Shown here piece after piece: positions 60,001 to 64,000 of a stretch of 64,000 nt of DNA. Source of the DNA: Cheilinus undulatus (lineage: Eukaryota; Chordata; Actinopteri; Labriformes; Labridae); the NCBI RefSeq assembly GCF_018320785.1, contig NC_054867.1:24555855-24619854 (forward strand). The letters run 5' to 3'. The position numbers and the translations under genes are program-made. The notes under the pieces were generated by a model, which was given only the letters and a program-made list of their open reading frames with translations, had not been told where the DNA came from and ran no database searches. How positions within the stretch are numbered: the first letter of the stretch is position 1; every line of letters begins with the position of its first letter.

Positions 60001-60028
60001 AGCTTTCTTTTTTGACTTGGCAGTTTTT
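54067..60028 (-). CDS. nek4: NIMA-related kinase 4, C-terminal part (5' exons outside the window)
   Basis: Ten consecutive coding exons on the minus strand: 60028-59893, 58699-58028, 57946-57896, 56760-56641, 56273-56115, 55884-55818, 55683-55571, 55477-55386, 54750-54533 and 54448-54315, then the last exon 54165-54067 (eleven in all). Every phase closes and all sites are GT-AG. They encode about 585 residues of regulatory tail. Landmarks: a basic KTAKSKKK start, the polar 224-codon exon, DRPLSARERRRLRQSQE (a motif shared by NEK1/NEK4-type kinases), QDLVHMMTQTLRMD, KIRRAIENLRTDVVKGLGVK and the end DEKYNTYAVMVRQLKFFEDI-AFKV. The kinase domain must lie upstream, beyond 64,000. The NEK4 identity rests on these motifs and on the SPCS1/GLT8D1/GNL3 neighbours. 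The large exon contains a duplicated 17-residue unit. Confidence 0.85.
54845..55369. mobile_element. hAT MITE in a NEK4 intron, perfect 8-bp target duplication
   Basis: The ends caaggttgttatagttaact and actatcataaccgtg are imperfect inverted repeats. Exact duplication caacagac lies at 54837-54844 and 55370-55377. The interior is rich in aactaaaactaac units. It is a young-looking 525-bp insertion in the intron between exons 55477-55386 and 54750-54533. Confidence 0.85.
56456..56540 (-). repeat. Short LINE-like 3' tail remnant in a NEK4 intron
   Basis: On the minus strand aaataaaactggactggatt is followed by a short GGATT tandem run, the form of a severely truncated LINE 3' end. Very short. Confidence 0.35.
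56874..57302. mobile_element. Second copy of the CAGGGTTCC-ended MITE, in a NEK4 intron
   Basis: The ends cagggttcctacatgctttt and aaggatctgcaggaaccctg are inverted repeats. Interior blocks match the SPCS1 intron copy. It is 429 bp and non-coding. No exact target duplication was seen. Confidence 0.6.
58827..59232 (+). mobile_element. Internally deleted Tc1-like element in a NEK4 intron
   Basis: The ends cagtgcttaacaaatttatt and aaatttgttaagcactg are inverted repeats, each flanked by TA (58825-58826 and 59233-59234). At 406 bp it keeps only the 5' UTR and the transposase start, ATG 59116, reading MVKRGELTENERVHIKALHD then AVWSLRQI and a stop at 59202. The rest of the transposase is deleted, so this is a Tc1-derived MITE. 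Confidence 0.85.
59473..59695. mobile_element. Common fish MITE (CAACCCCAATTCC ends) in a NEK4 intron
   Basis: The left end gcaaccccaattccaaaaaa and the right end ttttttgggattgtggttgt are inverted repeats. The interior aataaaatatgggtctatga and gatttgcaaatcattgtatt match a MITE seen in many teleosts. 223 bp, non-coding. Confidence 0.7.
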
Positions 60029-61139
60029 CTAATGGAAAAAAGAAACAAGTAAAACCTTTGGAAGAATAATTCACAGCTTAGCAGAAACAGCTGAACACTG
60101 TCAACCTATCTCTGCTTCATAGTTCAGAGTCTGACTATGGCTCTGCTTTACCTTAAGTTGGTGTGATGATAACTATATTGACTTCACTGTAACCAAAACA
60201 AGAGATATGATCACTGACTTCATCATGAGTATGTCCAAGTTGTAGAAACCTCTGGGAGCTATTTGAATGTAAACTGATGTTTAATATTTACACAGACCCT
60301 GCTGTCAAACGACTTTGCTCATTTGTTGAAATTTTTTTGATGTTAACAAGAGGATTCTAAGTAACTTTTTTTGTTCATTTATCAAAAGCCTTTAATGATT
60401 TCCTTTATTTCTTGGTTTAATGGATTATCCATCAAAGACAAATAGCCTGAATACTATAGTTAAGATCTGCTTCAAGATCTGTGGAGTCAGGCATTTATAC
60501 TGTAGTACAATGTAACCTTTTTTAACATATAAACCTCTTTTCCTAAAACAGAATAACAGAATGGCCTTTTTATTTGTTAATGTTAATGATGCAGATAGGC
60601 ACACTTAGCTATACTATTTGTAAAGTAATGTCAGCCATGATGTGCACAAACATGAGGACGCCAAAAACTAAAGTAGAAGAAACTGAGACAACTTTAAGGG
60701 AAAAATGGTTAACTACTTGCAAAACGTGGCAAAAATGAGTTAATAGTGGAAGAAATCGGCAGATAAAAAGTGGTGAGAAGGGGTCAAAAAAGAGATGAAA
60801 ATGGGTCAAAAGAGGCAAAAAATGTGTAAGTATTAGTAAAAACTGGTTAAAGTGGCAGGTGGGGAAAGGGTATATAAAGTAGTGAAAAGGGGTCAGAAAG
60901 TGACAAAAATAAGAAATGAGAAAAATTGGTTAAATATGGCCAAAAGTTAGCTAAAAGGGGCAAAAGGATAGTGAGTGTTATTGGGGGTAAAAACGGGCAA
61001 AAATGGGCAAAAAGTGGCACAAATATTTTGGGCATTAGAGCCCAAAAAAAAGGTGACACATTTTTCAGCTCCAAAATGAGGTAACTGTAAGAAAGATGGC
61101 AGTACCATTGCTACTGATCCAACACATATACTGATATCA
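60029..61139. other. Probable NEK4 intron, no exon recognised
   Basis: No further NEK4 exon was found. The next upstream exon is expected beyond the window or hidden in the repeats. The tandem-like tract at 60690-61075 lies here. Confidence 0.35.
60690..61075. repeat. Degenerate purine-rich tandem tract (AAAAGTGGCAAAAATGGG-like)
   Basis: Variants such as aaaacgtggcaaaaatgag, aaaaagtggtgagaagggg, aaacgggcaaaaatgggc and aaaaagtggcac recur with irregular spacing of 10-20 bp. It reads as a decayed minisatellite. The minus-strand frames within it are chance products of the repeat. Confidence 0.5.
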
Positions 61140-63990
61140 GGGGAGAACTGGGTTGGATGTCACACGGGTTAGTTGTCACATGCATTATATCTCACCACCA
61201 GAGGGTGCCATCTCCCAAAATTTGGAATTGAAATTTCCGGAATTGCGATCAGGGCTTATGCATAGTCTTCTCCGGGTAGGGCAACTGAACTTGAGGTGAG
61301 AGGACTTTTTGTGTTATTCATGCCAAATTGTAAATATTGAGCTCCTCAGTATTTTTCTTCTAGGCCAGGGCTCACTAACTGGAGGACTGGGGTTCGGGTC
61401 CGGACCCAGACGCCATCCAATATGGACCTGGACCCAGACCCATAATCATTAGAAAGACAAAGAGAGCAGACGAAAAGACGAGTGAGCTGAGACAAGGAGT
61501 CTAGGGCCCTATGATTTCCATGTTAATGCTGCACCTACAAGAAAACTCATCCGTGTTCGGGTTATTTTACCTCACCACCATAGACTGTAGAAAGAATTGG
61601 GCAAACCCCGTGTGACGTCAGTCGTCTGCTTACAATAGGCAGACTCAAACGTCTCCTGAAGCCAATCCGTGGAGGCTTCCATATTGAAATCGCGGTCTCA
61701 ACCAAGCTTTGGATCAACCTAACGGCCCACCCGCTAAGCGCGATTTCCTGTCAGCCTGCTCGCTAGCATTCCGTTTGACAGAAACGGAGCCTCTGCCTGC
61801 CAAGCTCTATGTCAATCAAATGAGACACACCAATCAGTTTTCATCCTGAATATAATCCAAACGATCGTGGTACAAACCCCCCCCATACAGTGGGAGCACA
61901 ATAAGACACTAGCTAATGAGAAACGTTTGGTGTTTTGAACCAGGCTGTAAACCAGTTTATTTTGCATGTCAAAACCGGCTGTTTAACATGTGTCCAAACG
62001 GGACTTCTGGTGTTCCTGCAGCCAGCCTCAAGTGGGCACTTGCGGTATAGCAATTTTTTGCACTTCCGCATGGGCTTCATTTTTCAGGAATGAAGGTTGC
62101 CGCTTGCTCACCACACCAGAGAGTCACAGAGAGAGAGGGAGGTGTGTCTGTGCGCGAGGCACACAGCTGAAGTCACAAATTGAAGACCTGCTTAGGCTTC
62201 AAACTCAAGTCGGACGGACTCGAAGTCCTATAGTCTAAATGATGTTACATTTGAGTATCAATTAGCTTAATAATTTCTCCGTAGATACTGTAGTTCCCGT
62301 TGGTTGCTTAACGAGCCAATACATTTCTGCATTAACGTAGCAGTCTGATATGAGGCAGACGGACAGACAGTGAGGATGGAGGGAGATGATGAGAGAGCCA
62401 TTACAGTCAGCAGTAAAACACAATGCAGCATCAATCAGCATGGACTGTTACAGACTGAGAGAGACAGAAAAGTTTAGGTAACAGGTTTACTTTTAACCAT
62501 TTAACTTTAATGTGACCCTCTTAATAAGTCACGATCACTGTGTTTGAGAGAACAGAAGGATTTCTTCATTTACATTATAAACATTAGTTAGGATGTGATT
62601 ATACACCTGGATGTGTCTTAAATGTTGGACATATCAGACATATCAGCAATGTGCAATATAACGAGGACCTGAGCTCCCAGGCAGCTAGCACTCTGCACTT
62701 TAGCATTTGGCACTTTAGCACTATGGCACTTTAATTAGCACTCCAGCACTTTATAATTCACTGTGTATAATTACCATGGTCCCCCAACTCCCAGCCTGTT
62801 TTTATCTTTGGACTGTATGTCGTTTGGGTTGTCTACGGTTTACGTATGTTGCTTGTTTTTTTAATACAGTCTGTATTCCTATTATTGATGTTTGTTTTTA
62901 TTTTATATATTGACACCAACCTGCTAATGGGACAGGGGATGGGAATTAGCCACCAGACTATAATCCCATGTATTTATATGCAAATGTTCATTAATACATA
63001 TTGTCTCATTTAAAATATATATATATATCTCAAATCAAAAACTCTCAAATCAGACTGTTACACTTGTTCTAGTTATTTTATATCAGGGTTATCCAAACTG
63101 TGGCTCTTGTGTTAACTGCAGCCCTTTTTCAACCAAATTAAGGTTATTTCTTCTCTTTTTTAATTAGTGAATATTTTTGTCATTTACATAAACAAGACAC
63201 TCTTTTTCAAGGTAAAATTAGTGGAATGGTTAAAAAATGGAATTCCGAAAAATTTAAATGGAATTTGGCAAAAAATAAAACGGATTTCATAGGGCATAAA
63301 GCAGAGATTCACAGACAGAGAAACGGGTGAGCAGTAGACAAAGAAAAGTTGTTCCGGACCTTTGGTTTAATACATTTTTTCGGACTGGACCTCTTTGAAT
63401 TTTAGTTGATTACCCCTGTTCTAGGCTTTTACACAGTGGGTTTATAAAAAAAAAACTATTACCACACTTAAGTGTGAAGGGAAAGCCATAGTTTAGATTG
63501 TTGTTAGCTAAGCTAGCTAACTTGTTGTTAGACAGTTGTTAGCCTTGATACTAGCGAGCAATTCCACTTCGGGTTGGTCGTCACATTCTCTTTTAGGCTG
63601 GCTGTCACTGGGATGGGAGAAGTGTTGGATGTGCAACCAGTGGACACACAAGCTCTGCTTAGTTGGAGTGCACAGAACCTACATTTGCCATCGCTGTAAC
63701 TCAGATAGCGAATATATGTAGTCTAGTTGAGTAGGCTTTTATTAGTGGGCCTCTTTGTTTTGTTCTTTATGTTGCTATAGGCCTATAGCTTGGCCTAAAG
63801 CTGTTCCTGTTTCTTGCACATTTTGTATAAGAAGTTGGGTTATTTTTCGACTTAATGCAATTGAAATTCCAAATTTAGTTCTGCCTTCTTTTTAAGATTT
63901 TTCTCATTAAAATAACATTGTGACAAACAACCCCATAGTGTGTGACAACCATTCCCGTGATGGGGTTGACTGTCATTAAGTGTCAGAGTG
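61140..63990 (+). mobile_element. Possible transposon remnant with a PHD-like C-terminus, split by a hAT
   Basis: Both ends of this stretch share phrases: gggttggatgtcacacgggt near 61,150 and ggggttgactgtcatt near 63,965, with ttgtcaca repeated. Near the right side the frame ending at 63721 reads CWMCNQWTHKLC ... YICHRC, a Cys/His pattern like the PHD finger found at the end of some fish transposase-type ORFs. The hAT at 61366-63418 divides it. Ends, superfamily and coding history are uncertain, and the element may extend past the window. Confidence 0.3.
61366..63418. mobile_element. hAT element with exact 8-bp target duplication
   Basis: The ends cagggctcactaactgg and gttgattacccctg are imperfect inverted repeats. 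The exact 8-bp duplication ttctaggc flanks it (61358-61365 and 63419-63426). Subterminal cgggtccggacccagac and its counterpart cggactggacctctttg pair. At 2053 bp it is long for a MITE, but I found no hAT transposase frame. A further inverted-repeat insertion may lie inside (about 61,579-62,240: catagactgtag / cctatagtcta). Confidence 0.82.
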
Positions 63991-64000
63991 TCTTTAATCG

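Overview
The window is vertebrate and almost certainly from a teleost fish, probably a percomorph. The evidence is split genes with GT-AG introns, a dense load of Tc1 and hAT transposons, RTE/Rex-type LINE tails, and a conserved block of housekeeping genes. I named genes by reading conserved motifs from memory. No database search was run.

Positions 1-37,000 are gene-poor and repeat-rich. They hold a 5'-truncated LINE (1.4-2.1 kb), four Tc1-like elements (4.5-5.5, 19.0-21.5, 29.8-31.3 and 31.4-32.9 kb), several hAT elements with 8-bp target duplications, two RTE-type LINE tails ending in GATG repeats, a 1-kb MITE with long inverted ends (27.2-28.2 kb), and three or four copies of an unusual repeat (about 2.9, 10.0, 13.2 and 15.0 kb) whose right end carries a RecQ-like helicase first exon. 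The only gene candidates here are a four-exon reading frame for a 103-residue protein with an N-terminal hydrophobic segment (6,432-7,295, minus) and an isolated first-exon-like ORF at 33,457.

Positions 37,100-64,000 are the gene block. In order: a four-finger C2H2 zinc-finger gene (minus, two coding exons); GNL3/nucleostemin (plus, 15 or 16 coding exons, with two SNORD19-like box C/D snoRNAs in introns 11 and 13); GLT8D1 (minus, 9 coding exons); SPCS1 (plus, 4 exons); and the 3' part of NEK4 (minus, at least 10 coding exons, kinase domain outside the window). The order GNL3-GLT8D1-SPCS1-NEK4 matches human chromosome 3p21.1. Transcription alternates: the zinc-finger gene and GNL3 diverge, GNL3 and GLT8D1 converge, GLT8D1 and SPCS1 diverge from a promoter region of about 770 bp, and SPCS1 and NEK4 converge with poly(A) signals about 140 bp apart. 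Splice phases close exactly across every junction I checked in GNL3, GLT8D1, SPCS1 and NEK4.

The products act in separate processes: ribosome biogenesis (GNL3 and its intronic snoRNAs), ER signal-peptide removal (SPCS1), Golgi-type glycosyl transfer (GLT8D1) and a NIMA-family kinase (NEK4). They are linked by ancient synteny rather than by a pathway. The best material for a second look is the RecQ-carrying repeat family, the small four-exon gene, the duplicated snoRNA pair, and the altered G4 motif and possible alternative C-terminus of GNL3.
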